From positions 82,300-146,299 of the forward strand of contig JASLKG010000003.1 of NCBI GenBank assembly GCA_030747695.1: a stretch of 64,000 nucleotides of DNA. Direction: 5' to 3'. This stretch comes from Candidatus Poseidoniaceae archaeon. Lineage in GTDB: Archaea > Thermoplasmatota > Poseidoniia > Poseidoniales > Poseidoniaceae. This document shows, in pieces, positions 1 through 8,694 of the stretch (position 1 is the first letter of the stretch; each line of letters begins with the position of its first letter). The notes under the pieces were generated by a model that did no database searches, was not told where the DNA came from, and was given only the letters and a program-made list of their open reading frames with translations. Both the position numbers and the translations under genes were made by a program.

Positions 1-990
1 ATTAATCTCTACAGTTGTTGTATCACCAATATTACCTACAATGTCAATCGATCTCATAGAAATATTATGATAACCTTCTGTAAGTGTAATTGTATATTCC
101 TCACTAGTAATGTTAGTCCAAGAGTTATCAATCATAATTTGGACATGTGAAACTCCAGAACCAGAACCATCATCTGCAGAAGATTGAATATCTGAAATTA
201 AAACAGAATTGCTATTACTCCAATCACCGCTTTGGCCTATTGTAGGGGCGGAAATAGTTGGTGCTGTACGGTCAATACCTATGAACATGGTTTTAGTTGA
301 TTTTAGGCCAGAATCATCCCAAACAGTCAAACGGGGATTGTATGTTCCTTCTGACATATTTCCGCTAGCCCATGTCCATCCATGAGCAAGAGTCCCGGGA
401 CCATCATCTGGTGGACTACCCGGCCCTGGTACATTAGCAATACTTGCATGAGTAAGGTCATCATCCGTAGCATTCCAAGTGAAAACTAAAGCATCATTTG
501 AATTAAGATTCATCCATTTTCTATCTAATGCATTATCCCCTGAACCTACACCAGAATTAGTAACTTCGAACGAAGTGATTACAGGCACTTGGTTTGCAAT
601 GTTGAAACTACCACTACTATGCCATATTGTGTAATCTGAAACAGATGAATCCCATCCTCTGGCGCGAAGAACCCATGAGCCATTGTCATAGGTTGTAGAA
701 TCAAAATATGTTAACCATGGAGTAGAAGAAATGTTTGTTACAGAAGTCCAATTTTCATTATCATTTGAAATATCAACTTCAATTGAATCAATAGTTCCTG
801 TGCCACTAGTAGCAAATGATAGTGTATGCACACCCTTTACAGAATCACCTCCCGTAGGGCCATTAGAAAATGTAATCGAAACGTTACTTGTTGACTCCAT
901 TTTGTTGGTGGAATCGTTTAGTTGAGTGGATGAAAATCCACAGATAGTCAGCATGACTATCACTAAAATGGCCGAGACTACTTGCCTCAT
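1..990 (-). CDS. Secreted Ig/PKD-like repeat protein (3' part beyond window)
   Basis: The reverse strand is open from an ATG at 990 down to base 1, so 330 codons are visible and the C-terminus lies outside the window. The start MRQVVSAILVIVMLTICGF is a signal peptide, possibly a lipoprotein signal at the Cys. The rest is Thr/Ser/Asn-rich beta-sandwich sequence. It includes a PKD-like stretch (FTWNATDDD ... HGWTWASGNMSEGTY) and a bacterial Ig-like stretch (GIDRTAPTIS ... GYHNISMRSIDIVGN). The family role is extracellular display or adhesion; the specific function is unknown. It is divergent from the gene starting at 1133, and the 142 bp between them hold an inverted repeat. Confidence 0.8.
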   Translation of the reverse strand, partial: MRQVVSAILVIVMLTICGFSSTQLNDSTNKMESTSNVSITFSNGPTGGDSVKGVHTLSFATSGTGTIDSIEVDISNDNENWTSVTNISSTPWLTYFDSTTYDNGSWVLRARGWDSSVSDYTIWHSSGSFNIANQVPVITSFEVTNSGVGSGDNALDRKWMNLNSNDALVFTWNATDDDLTHASIANVPGPGSPPDDGPGTLAHGWTWASGNMSEGTYNPRLTVWDDSGLKSTKTMFIGIDRTAPTISAPTIGQSGDWSNSNSVLISDIQSSADDGSGSGVSHVQIMIDNSWTNITSEEYTITLTEGYHNISMRSIDIVGNIGDTTTVEIN

Positions 991-1042
991 CAATAACCCT
1001 GACAACACGACCCAGCCTTGAATGCTCGCATTCTAAAAGCAC

Positions 1043-1082
1043 TTTCGGAGGGGGTTGAGGGCCCTATGATAAGTCTCCGAAA
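1043..1082. promoter_or_regulatory. Inverted repeat in divergent promoter region
   Basis: TTTCGGAG at 1043-1050 is repeated in reverse complement as CTCCGAAA at 1075-1082, with a 24-base centre that itself contains the palindrome AGGGCCCT. It lies between two divergent secreted-protein genes. It could be an operator or a leader stem-loop; the sequence alone cannot decide. Confidence 0.35.
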
Positions 1083-1132
1083 CAGTAACTTTAGTCGGTT
1101 GGTTCAAGTGCTCCGGCGGCCTCTTGTACATC

Positions 1133-3898
1133 ATGGCGGAGTGCAGGCTTACAGTCCTCGTCCTTTCGATTCTGGTATTGAGCGCTTTGCCATTGCCTGC
1201 TAATGCAGAGGATAGTGGAGGAGTACAGGCTAGTTCTTCTACCGTTTTTATCACACCTTCGGATCCCGTCGAAGGTGGTTCTGCAACCATTAGATTAACA
1301 TTAACAAATACCAATAATTTTGAAGCAGAAGATGTACTATGGAAAATGTACTGGGACGGAGTAAGCCCAAGCAAACTGTTAGAAGCTAATTCTGTAGATA
1401 TACCTGCTCAACAGTCAGTTGATATTCAAGTTGTCAAGTCTGGTTTGACTGTTGGTGAGCATAAGGTATGGGTTTCTTTTGACTATGCTAGTGCTGGAGA
1501 ACAGTTGTTTTATCATGAATTTAACGTGATGGGTCTTGCAGATATTGAAGTAACTTCTATTGTTTCTTCACCAAGTGAGATAAATTCAGGAGATCAAGTT
1601 GCAATTTCGGTTCTTTTAGAAAATACTGGTTCAGAAGACGCACCCTCTTCAAGAGCCCAATTTAATTTTGGAACAAATTCAGAAGTCCTGAATGTTACAT
1701 CTATTCCGGCAAACTCCACATTATGGCTAAACCATACAATGACAGCCCCAGAAACAGGAACTCATGAGTTTAATGTGATAGTTGACTTGGATGATGCAGT
1801 TGTTGAAGCCGATGAGTCAAATACCTTCACTCACTCAATTGCTGTTTCTCCGCGTATAGACTTTTTACATGTAGGGGACCTTACAATAGAGATTGATGAA
1901 AATTCGTTAAATGGGCCATGGGAGATTTCAGGAGAAATTAAACGAACAGGATCAGATCAAAATGTTACAGTTCCAATGAAACTATCAATCACTGATCAAT
2001 CTGGTGGAGAATTACCTCTCCCTTTGTTTGATGTAGTGATTTCAGGACAAGATGGAACTAGCCAAAGTTGGTCTTTTTCCTTATTGTATCAGTATGTTTC
2101 AACATTGCCTTCTGGTAGCCATGAAGTTACAGCAATTATTGATCCATTTGAATCACTGACACAAGAAACAATAGAGAATGATAGGATTAGCACTTATTTT
2201 AACAAATACGAAATTCCTGATGTAGCGGTTGATCCAATTGCTTTCCGTTCAAAAACAGAGGTCAATAGTGGTGAGAATGTTGAGTGGACGGTTTCTATAA
2301 CTAACGCTGGCGATGTTGAAGTTAAAGGACATTTGATTTATACTTGGGAAGGACTCACCTTTGATCAAAACAGTGAACAAATGATCACACTCCAATCCGG
2401 AGAGACATACCTATGGAATAAGGTATTATCAACTGCAAGTGGCACTCATACTGCTTACTTCAATGCAACTTGGGTATCTCTACAAACTTCGTATGATGAC
2501 AATCCAATGAACTCTATCGCAAGTGGAACCATACCAGTCTCTTCAGAATTAAGGCTGAGTTTCTCTCGCTCTACAATGAGTCTAACAGACGCTGAAGGTT
2601 TACCAGTACAATTACCACTTACGGGTGATGAAGAGTATAAATTGTCAATCAAAGCATCAGCACAAGAAGTTGGTCAGGTGAATTTTTCTTGTGAGGATGA
2701 AAAAGGATATGAGTTCCAATTAATCCCTATCCAAGTTAACGAAATTGGTGAAATATTAACGATTGAATGTACATTTGTAGCAAGTGCGCCAAGTACTACT
2801 GTTAGTATTATTTCTGAAAACTCAAGAGTAGCAGATACACAAACTTGGACTTTAGATACAAAAGTTCCAGAAGGCCAAACCTTTGATGAGAAGGAACAAG
2901 CAGCATGGGGTACAGTTACAATTATTGGATTTATGGCTGGTTTCCTGGTATTAGTGTTAGTGGCAGCAATAATCCTGACACGTAAAGTGGATGAAGAAGT
3001 TGAAAGAGATATTTTCGATTACTGTCCAGCATGTGATGGAGAACTATCTGGAGGAGAGGATCGCTGTCCTTCTTGTTCATTCAATTTGAAGAAGGCTAGA
3101 AAACAGTTCCATGATTGTGATACATGTAATGAATCAATACCAGATCTATTGTCAAATTGTCCTTACTGTGGTGCTACACAGGATGTTACAAAATATTTCG
3201 AGCGCAGAGAAAAGCGCGAGGTAACCAAAGAAACAATTCCTTTAGTCGAAGAAGAAGAAATAGACCCAGAAACAATACATGCTGCCGGATATGAAAACTT
3301 CGATGAAGCAGTCAAAGAATTCGGTTATGATGCTGAAGATTTGGAAGGCCATTGGGATGAAAATATAGCAGCAGCAGAGGCAGAGATGGAAGCTGCATAT
3401 GACCGTAGAGTTGCATCAGAAGTAGAATTGGATGAAGAAGAAGCACTGGCCACAGTCACAACTACTCTGAAGTCTGTTGCAGAATCATTTGAAGGACATG
3501 ATCTTGATGCATTCCTTGGAGAAAAGGATTTGCAGTCACGTATAGATGATGGTACAGATGACGAATTATCTGCAAGTGATGCAGATATCCGTGGAGAATT
3601 GTATGAAATCACTGGAGAAGATGGAGTAATGCCTGGTGACGAAGTTCAAATTGGAATGGGAATACAAGATCGCTCCCTAGCAGGTAATGATTTACCAGAA
3701 GAAGCAATGGATTTCTCCTTTGAAGATGAGGCCGATGAAGTTAATCCAGTAGCAGCAGCGAAAGCAAATGCAAAGCGTCGTCGCGGAGTAAGGCGACGCG
3801 CCAAAGAAGAAACAAAATTAGCAGAATGTGGTGCCTGTGGTGCTGATATTGGACAAGACGCAACAGAATGTGGAACTTGTGGCGCTAAGTTTGAGTGA
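1133..3898 (+). CDS. Membrane-anchored CARDB-repeat protein with cytosolic zinc ribbons
   Basis: A 921-residue protein from ATG 1133; a TTG at 1124 is possible but would only add three residues before the signal peptide (MAECRLTVLVLSILVLSALP, cleavage after ANA). The exterior has several CARDB/Ig-like units, for example around residues 30-135, 138-245 and 365-470 (motifs such as PSEINSGDQVAISVLLENTG). One membrane helix spans about 595-620. The cytosolic tail carries CPAC...CPSC, CDTC...CPYC and a terminal CGAC...CGTC ribbon, separated by a long acidic helical stretch. This looks like a surface adhesin or sensor with an internal metal-binding tail. Function unknown. Confidence 0.85.
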   Translation: MAECRLTVLVLSILVLSALPLPANAEDSGGVQASSSTVFITPSDPVEGGSATIRLTLTNTNNFEAEDVLWKMYWDGVSPSKLLEANSVDIPAQQSVDIQVVKSGLTVGEHKVWVSFDYASAGEQLFYHEFNVMGLADIEVTSIVSSPSEINSGDQVAISVLLENTGSEDAPSSRAQFNFGTNSEVLNVTSIPANSTLWLNHTMTAPETGTHEFNVIVDLDDAVVEADESNTFTHSIAVSPRIDFLHVGDLTIEIDENSLNGPWEISGEIKRTGSDQNVTVPMKLSITDQSGGELPLPLFDVVISGQDGTSQSWSFSLLYQYVSTLPSGSHEVTAIIDPFESLTQETIENDRISTYFNKYEIPDVAVDPIAFRSKTEVNSGENVEWTVSITNAGDVEVKGHLIYTWEGLTFDQNSEQMITLQSGETYLWNKVLSTASGTHTAYFNATWVSLQTSYDDNPMNSIASGTIPVSSELRLSFSRSTMSLTDAEGLPVQLPLTGDEEYKLSIKASAQEVGQVNFSCEDEKGYEFQLIPIQVNEIGEILTIECTFVASAPSTTVSIISENSRVADTQTWTLDTKVPEGQTFDEKEQAAWGTVTIIGFMAGFLVLVLVAAIILTRKVDEEVERDIFDYCPACDGELSGGEDRCPSCSFNLKKARKQFHDCDTCNESIPDLLSNCPYCGATQDVTKYFERREKREVTKETIPLVEEEEIDPETIHAAGYENFDEAVKEFGYDAEDLEGHWDENIAAAEAEMEAAYDRRVASEVELDEEEALATVTTTLKSVAESFEGHDLDAFLGEKDLQSRIDDGTDDELSASDADIRGELYEITGEDGVMPGDEVQIGMGIQDRSLAGNDLPEEAMDFSFEDEADEVNPVAAAKANAKRRRGVRRRAKEETKLAECGACGADIGQDATECGTCGAKFE

Positions 3899-4041
3899 GT
3901 GCCTGTCAGTACTCATAGGGTTCGTCATCGCGTAAGCTCGGCGTCCCTCTCGACTTCATTCAGGCGTTCCTCCGAGTATATTTGCTTCTATCAAACCATC
4001 GAGGGGAGTGATTGATAATCATGTGCATGTTGGGCTAAGCA

Positions 4042-4587
4042 ATGAACAGCCGTACAGCCATGTATGCATTTGGGATGTTTAGCATTCTATTAATGTCAAA
4101 TATGGGTTGTATAGGCTTGGTACCAGCTCGTGAAATAATAGAAGGGATGAGAGAGGAACCAAAACTCGAAGAATTAGAGTTTAAGGTAAATATTAACCAC
4201 ACGTTTGTTGATATCCAATTAACACCATTTGTAATTCAAGAGACCTTTGAAGTTGATAGTCGGGTTACAGAAATCAAAGCTTTCATGCAAGCATCATTAA
4301 GAGTAGGTGATTTTGGCGGAGGTACTGAAGATTTCAATTATGTTGAAGCAACACTTAGTGATTCTAATGGAACTACAATTTGGTCTCAAAGATTAACAGA
4401 ATCAGGTGCACAAAAGGTACCTACATTCACTCCTCCTTTCGCAGATGGAACATGGACATTGAGAATAGAATCTAGAGGTTATGGCGAGGAATTATTAGGG
4501 TTACAAAAAGATTCATTCCAAGTCATAATTACAGTAACAAAAGAATGTTGGAAGTACCCGCAAGAAGAAGTTTGTTCATTCGATTAA
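4042..4587 (+). CDS. Putative lipoprotein, unknown function
   Basis: A 181-residue protein with a signal peptide ending in a lipobox-like SNMGC (Cys23), so it is probably lipid-anchored outside the cell. The mature part is beta-rich (ATLSDSNGTTIWSQ, FADGTWTLRIESRGYG) and resembles small C2/PPC-like sandwich modules, but I do not recognise a family. Two Cys near the end (ECWKYPQEEVC) may pair. A TATA-like TTGATAATCA lies 22-31 bases before the ATG. Its TAA stop shares four bases (TTAA) with the stop of the convergent gene. Confidence 0.7.
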   Translation: MNSRTAMYAFGMFSILLMSNMGCIGLVPAREIIEGMREEPKLEELEFKVNINHTFVDIQLTPFVIQETFEVDSRVTEIKAFMQASLRVGDFGGGTEDFNYVEATLSDSNGTTIWSQRLTESGAQKVPTFTPPFADGTWTLRIESRGYGEELLGLQKDSFQVIITVTKECWKYPQEEVCSFD

Positions 4588-5765
4588 ACTAATGAATCGG
4601 GGCAAGCATATCTTCTAGAACATGATTGACATTTTCCAATTCGTTCATGATTTCTTTCAGCTCCACCTTCGACCATTAATCTCTGAACTTCTTTTATTGA
4701 CGCCATTAGATATTTTTTTGCACTTGAATCCCAGTCAATAGGATGTAGGTTATCCCCACTATATTTTAGGACGCCATATGGAGGTTTTCTATTAGTAGTA
4801 GCTTCAACTAAATGAAGGTAAGCCAATAGTTGTAATTTATGTGATTTGTGAGGCTTATTCGGTACCTTACCAGTTTTCTGTTCGACAGGGATAAATTCTC
4901 CATCAACAATCACAATTTGATCAGGCCTACCTCTGAGACCAGTTAAGTTGTCAACAAGTAATCCTGCTGTAGCATCATCATCGGAATAAGCAACATCTGT
5001 ATTTTCATCAATACCTGCATTTATTCTTGCAATTTCCATAGCATTATCAGCTAGTAATGCTCGTTGTAATTGCCATGATGCTAGGAAAGTCCATATCATT
5101 GCAATTGTAATTAGAATAAATCCCGCATTTGTTTTGTTTTCAGCCCATGGTAGCGCTAAAGCATGAAGGCCGAAAACTATGGCTAAAATCATCAAAGAGG
5201 CTTCAATTCGTCCTCCTTCATACCAACCACCAACAAACCCAATTGGTTGTAGAACAGGTTCAACAGGAACGCCACCTAAGTTTTCAATTTCTTTGAGGTG
5301 AGACGTTTTATCAGTTGGGAAATCGATCCATTTTCTCCATGGAAGGAATATTGCAAGTATTGCAATAATTAGGACGCTAATCGCTATTATTGTTAGTAAT
5401 TTGGAGATAAAAAGATGTTGTTCAGTTTGATAATCCAGATTGATGAAAATGATAGCATCTCCAATAAAAATAAAAATTATTGTAAACCACCATGACCAAA
5501 TTAAGAATGCTTTACGTAATTCTAGTTGGCGCTCTTTGAAATCTCCAATTTTCTTATGAATTTCGGAATGAGCAATTCTGCCCGCAGCCACAGCTTCACC
5601 TTTGCCAACCTTTCCAGAACGGGCGAGAGACCAAGATAGCGGACAGTAAGCATGCCGCTCTAAATCACTTGCAGATACGTGCAATGTTTCTCCGTCTGCA
5701 TTGCGCCAATAACCATCATCGGATTCGGTTGCAATAACCGTTTTTTCCTGAAATGTATTGGCCAT
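4584..5765 (-). CDS. Membrane-embedded Cas4/RecB-like PD-(D/E)XK nuclease
   Basis: A 393-residue protein from ATG 5765, chosen because GGGAGGG sits just upstream; an ATG at 5813 would add 16 residues. The ends carry the Cas4/Dna2-type nuclease signature: an N-terminal HAYCPLSW Cys (C41), GRIAH, then GLRGRPDQIV, EQKTG and HKLQLLAYLH (RecB motifs), and a C-terminal CQSCSRRYAC. That supplies four Cys for a 4Fe-4S cluster. Unlike ordinary Cas4, the middle contains about four hydrophobic helices (WSWWFTIIFIFIGDAIIF, LLTIIAISVLIIAILAIF, ILAIVFGLHALALPW, FILITIAMIWTFLASW). No cas genes or CRISPR array are nearby. Likely a membrane-tethered DNA exonuclease, perhaps for repair or DNA uptake; the role is inferred. 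Confidence 0.8.
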   Translation of the reverse strand: MANTFQEKTVIATESDDGYWRNADGETLHVSASDLERHAYCPLSWSLARSGKVGKGEAVAAGRIAHSEIHKKIGDFKERQLELRKAFLIWSWWFTIIFIFIGDAIIFINLDYQTEQHLFISKLLTIIAISVLIIAILAIFLPWRKWIDFPTDKTSHLKEIENLGGVPVEPVLQPIGFVGGWYEGGRIEASLMILAIVFGLHALALPWAENKTNAGFILITIAMIWTFLASWQLQRALLADNAMEIARINAGIDENTDVAYSDDDATAGLLVDNLTGLRGRPDQIVIVDGEFIPVEQKTGKVPNKPHKSHKLQLLAYLHLVEATTNRKPPYGVLKYSGDNLHPIDWDSSAKKYLMASIKEVQRLMVEGGAERNHERIGKCQSCSRRYACPDSLV

Positions 5766-5770
5766 AGAAA

Positions 5771-5777
5771 CCCTCCC
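5771..5777 (-). promoter_or_regulatory. Shine-Dalgarno site deciding the nuclease start
   Basis: The reverse strand reads GGGAGGG five bases before ATG 5765. This strong ribosome site favours that start over the ATG at 5813. Confidence 0.6.
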
Positions 5778-5926
5778 GTAATTAGTGTCACAATATCCTT
5801 TTAGCAAGAACATTGTCCCTACATGAATACAGGAATCAGTATGATTATTGGTGAATATGACTTATTGTTACTGTACGAAGCGGTTATTTAGGGGGGGCTG
5901 GTGGCCCGAATGCCGAGGTCAATAGA

Positions 5927-6526
5927 ATGACTGAACTTCTAATAGATAGGGAAACATACGAGACTAATGCAGTCCACATAGGTACTCAACAAAAGAGTGC
6001 AGATATGGCTACCTTTATTCAAGAGGTTCGTGATGATGGATTATATCTAATTGATATTGGAATTACAGATTCAAGAATACGAGCAATTGCTAACTTTGTA
6101 AATAATTATGATTCAGCAAATGTAATGGTAGTTAGTGCACGTCAATATGGACAACGCCCAGCAAGAAAATTCGCTGAAGCAATTGGGGCAAATGCTGCAG
6201 TTGGACGTTTTATTCCAGGAAGTTTGACAAATCCTGCTCTACGTTCTTATGTTGAACCAGATATGCTTTTTGTAACTGACCCAGCAGCAGATCAGCAAGC
6301 ACTACGTGAGGCTGTAAATACTGGATTACCTATAGTTGGCATAGTTGATGCTAACAATAATTTGCGTAATGTTGACTTGGCACTGCCAGCTAACAACAAG
6401 GGTAGAAAATCACTTTCCTTACTATATTGGTTATTGGCCCGTGAAGTTCTAAAGGTACGTGGAGAGACTACCGATGAAGCATGGGCAGAATCTCAGGATT
6501 TAGAAGACTGGGAATCAACCTTCTGA
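5927..6526 (+). CDS. rpsB: 30S ribosomal protein uS2
   Basis: A 199-residue archaeal uS2, a small-subunit protein that binds 16S rRNA near the neck. Diagnostic stretches are HIGTQQKSADM, RPARKFAEAIGANAAVGRFIPG, LTNPALRSYVEPDMLFVTDP and LPIVGIVDANNNLRNVDLALPANNKGRKS, in the expected order and at normal archaeal length. It stands alone here: none of its usual archaeal neighbours (rpl13, rps9, rpoN/K, eno) are in view. Its 3' end overlaps the convergent dus gene by 34 bases. The upstream spacer has a TATA-like GGTTATTTAG and a G-rich run. Confidence 0.96.
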   Translation: MTELLIDRETYETNAVHIGTQQKSADMATFIQEVRDDGLYLIDIGITDSRIRAIANFVNNYDSANVMVVSARQYGQRPARKFAEAIGANAAVGRFIPGSLTNPALRSYVEPDMLFVTDPAADQQALREAVNTGLPIVGIVDANNNLRNVDLALPANNKGRKSLSLLYWLLAREVLKVRGETTDEAWAESQDLEDWESTF

Positions 6527-7524
6527 GCAAGAAATTGACTAATACTCATTGCAAATTGGTCACTGGTTTCAGTTTCATGCATTTTTACTCGTGCCGCCTT
6601 TGCTCCAGGAAGTCCTTTAGTGAAAGCAGTTGCATGCCGTTTAAGCCATTTTGGACGTAGTCCTGTAGTTCCTTTTGCTAATTCTAAATAACGATCCCAT
6701 GCCCATTTTCTACTAGCAAATGTTTTTCCTATCTCAGATAAGTTATACCAATTATGATCAACCCAGGGCAATGATTCTTCATCAATCCATCCTAATTCCG
6801 ATTTAATTTCTCCAAAAACAGTCGGCCTTCCTATTGCACCCCTACCAATCATCAAGCCGGCAGCACTAGTTGTTTCCAAACAAGCAGCAGCACTGGATGA
6901 ATCAATAATATCTCCATTTGCAATTACTGGTATTTCTACTGATTCGACAACATTTTGAATATAATTCCAATCTGCTTCACCACTATATCTTTGTTTCAAA
7001 GTCCTACCATGAACACACAACCTTGCAACTCCAATGTTTTCCAATTCCTTTGATATTTCAATGGCGTTGTTGAATTTGTTACCAGTTCCCAAACGCATTT
7101 TTGCAGTAACCGGGCAGTCTACTTCTTGAATAATTGAGCGAGTCATACTAACAAGATCTTCAGGTTGCCCCATGAGAGCCGCACCTGCACAAATTTTGGT
7201 TACTTTTGGAGCAGGGCAACCAAAGTTAAGATCAATAATATCAGCTCTGTCATTTAGCATGCTAGCTGCTAATCGCATTTCGGAAGGATCGCCACCAAAT
7301 ATTTGGGGGATGAATGGCTTCTCACTAGGATGGCTTTCCATTCTAGACCATGACCTTGCAACTTCTCTTGTCAGTGCTGCTGATGAGGTAAATTCTGTAA
7401 TTGTAACATCGGCTCCACATTCTAATGCCAATAATCTGTATGGCAATTCGCTAACACCAGACATAGGGGCTAAGAATAATTCACGAGTATCCCCTTCCCA
7501 TTCTCCACGAGCAGCTTGAATCAT
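6493..7524 (-). CDS. dus: tRNA-dihydrouridine synthase
   Basis: A 343-residue Dus enzyme: an FMN-dependent TIM barrel that reduces uridines in the tRNA D-loop using NADPH. Visible motifs are FLAPMSGVSELPYR (barrel strand 1), DLNFGCPAPK, the catalytic-Cys segment KICAGAALM, TAKMRLG, CVHGRTLKQRYSG, VIANGDI and MIGRGAIGRP (phosphate binding), in canonical order. A C-terminal helical domain follows. The last 34 bases overlap rpsB on the other strand. The regulator gene at 7534 lies immediately upstream on the same strand, nine bases away, suggesting co-transcription. Confidence 0.93.
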   Translation of the reverse strand: MIQAARGEWEGDTRELFLAPMSGVSELPYRLLALECGADVTITEFTSSAALTREVARSWSRMESHPSEKPFIPQIFGGDPSEMRLAASMLNDRADIIDLNFGCPAPKVTKICAGAALMGQPEDLVSMTRSIIQEVDCPVTAKMRLGTGNKFNNAIEISKELENIGVARLCVHGRTLKQRYSGEADWNYIQNVVESVEIPVIANGDIIDSSSAAACLETTSAAGLMIGRGAIGRPTVFGEIKSELGWIDEESLPWVDHNWYNLSEIGKTFASRKWAWDRYLELAKGTTGLRPKWLKRHATAFTKGLPGAKAARVKMHETETSDQFAMSISQFLAQKVDSQSSKS

Positions 7525-7533
7525 TAATGCACC

Positions 7534-8622
7534 TCAGAGCGTTTTTTCAAGAGTTTCAGTAACCTTTGCAATTCTACGCAAGATACGTTCAAGATTTTCT
7601 GTGGCCCTTCTTTCCATCAGTGCATTATTGCTTCCACATAATCTGTATCCATAAGGCAATCTTCCTCCTAACAGATTCAATAATAACATTTGGTTTCTTG
7701 GGCTAATTTTTTTCATTGCTGACTTAACATCTTTTGGAGTTAACTTATTTTTCTTTAGTTTCTTGAAGAGTGAGTTGTCAATGTTTAATCTTTCAAATCC
7801 ACCTTTCTTTAGCATCCAATCTTCTCCTCTACGCAGGTACTGTGTATTCATTGCAGACCACAGATTAGCATCTAATCTATCAGTGCGAGCAATCCTTTCT
7901 ACCATACCAGTTGCTCGAAACCTTTCCAAAATTCTTCCAATTCTTGGTTTGGGGGCTTTTACTTTTGAAGCAACCTCATCAATTGAAAGTGGTGGGCCGC
8001 TATTTAATAGCAAATTGAAGGCCTTTACACTTATAGAATCAGAATTTATTTCTTTGCCAGGTCTTTCGCCTAGTAGGCCACAATCTGCCATAAATAAACT
8101 AAGTTCACTTTGCCCTTCTTCTGTAGGTGCCCATTCTCTAATTCTTAGGAGCAACATAGGTTTTTCAGATTCTTCAAGTTCAATTTCTAGAGTAGTATTA
8201 TTGCCCCTATTCCAATATTCATTAAGTTGTTTAAATCGCTGTTTCTGGACCATTTTAGCTCTCCCAACCATATTTTCGACAGCATTCGTTAGTGAGCCAC
8301 CAACGAGATGATATCGCCTCCATCCATTCCCGCTAGTTGAAGTAATCAATCCTGCATTTACTAGTCTTGAAAAGTGATGATGAATTGCTGCAGGAGTTAA
8401 ACCGATTTCCTCGGCTAATTGGCGAGTCTCAAAACCAATAGATGGATTTGCAAATAAATTTTCTCGAAGTGTTCTGTGTATTGGTGAGAAGACCTCTTCA
8501 CTAGCTACACCATCATCCCTTCTTCTATGTAGGCACAAAGTATCTATCAACCAAGAGATTAGCATATCTGGGTCTTTAGACCTACCCGGTAGCGCTATTT
8601 CTTGCAACCGTAAATCAAACAT
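7534..8622 (-). CDS. Winged-helix (ArsR-like) transcriptional regulator
   Basis: About 362 residues from ATG 8622; a TTG at 8655 would add 11 residues. An ArsR/MarR-type winged helix is visible near residues 50-110 (ETRQLAEEIGLTPAAIHHHFSRLVNAGLI ... GNGWRRYHL). A second possible helix-turn-helix follows (LSIDEVASKVKAPKPRIGRILERFRATGMV). The C-terminus is helical and basic. It is the first of three adjacent winged-helix proteins on this strand and precedes dus by nine bases. The target is unknown. Confidence 0.75.
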   Translation of the reverse strand: MFDLRLQEIALPGRSKDPDMLISWLIDTLCLHRRRDDGVASEEVFSPIHRTLRENLFANPSIGFETRQLAEEIGLTPAAIHHHFSRLVNAGLITSTSGNGWRRYHLVGGSLTNAVENMVGRAKMVQKQRFKQLNEYWNRGNNTTLEIELEESEKPMLLLRIREWAPTEEGQSELSLFMADCGLLGERPGKEINSDSISVKAFNLLLNSGPPLSIDEVASKVKAPKPRIGRILERFRATGMVERIARTDRLDANLWSAMNTQYLRRGEDWMLKKGGFERLNIDNSLFKKLKKNKLTPKDVKSAMKKISPRNQMLLLNLLGGRLPYGYRLCGSNNALMERRATENLERILRRIAKVTETLEKTL

Positions 8623-8694
8623 AGCAATTGACGGGAGCCAATTGGTTTTGAACAATGCGCATTAATCGTCGCTCAGGAGGCGTTTAGTAAATCA

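Noticed and set aside
1033-1374. Reverse-strand 113-codon frame over the start of the CARDB gene
   Set aside because: It covers the signal peptide and first Ig unit of a clear gene on the other strand and has no recognisable protein features.
3899-4041. A tRNA or small RNA in the 143-base gap
   Set aside because: No T-loop, anticodon arm or acceptor pairing could be assembled. Only weak inverted repeats and a TATA-like run are visible.
4584-5765. A CRISPR-Cas locus, because of the Cas4-like protein
   Set aside because: No repeat-spacer array and no other cas gene is present in the window. Cas4-type nucleases also occur outside CRISPR systems.
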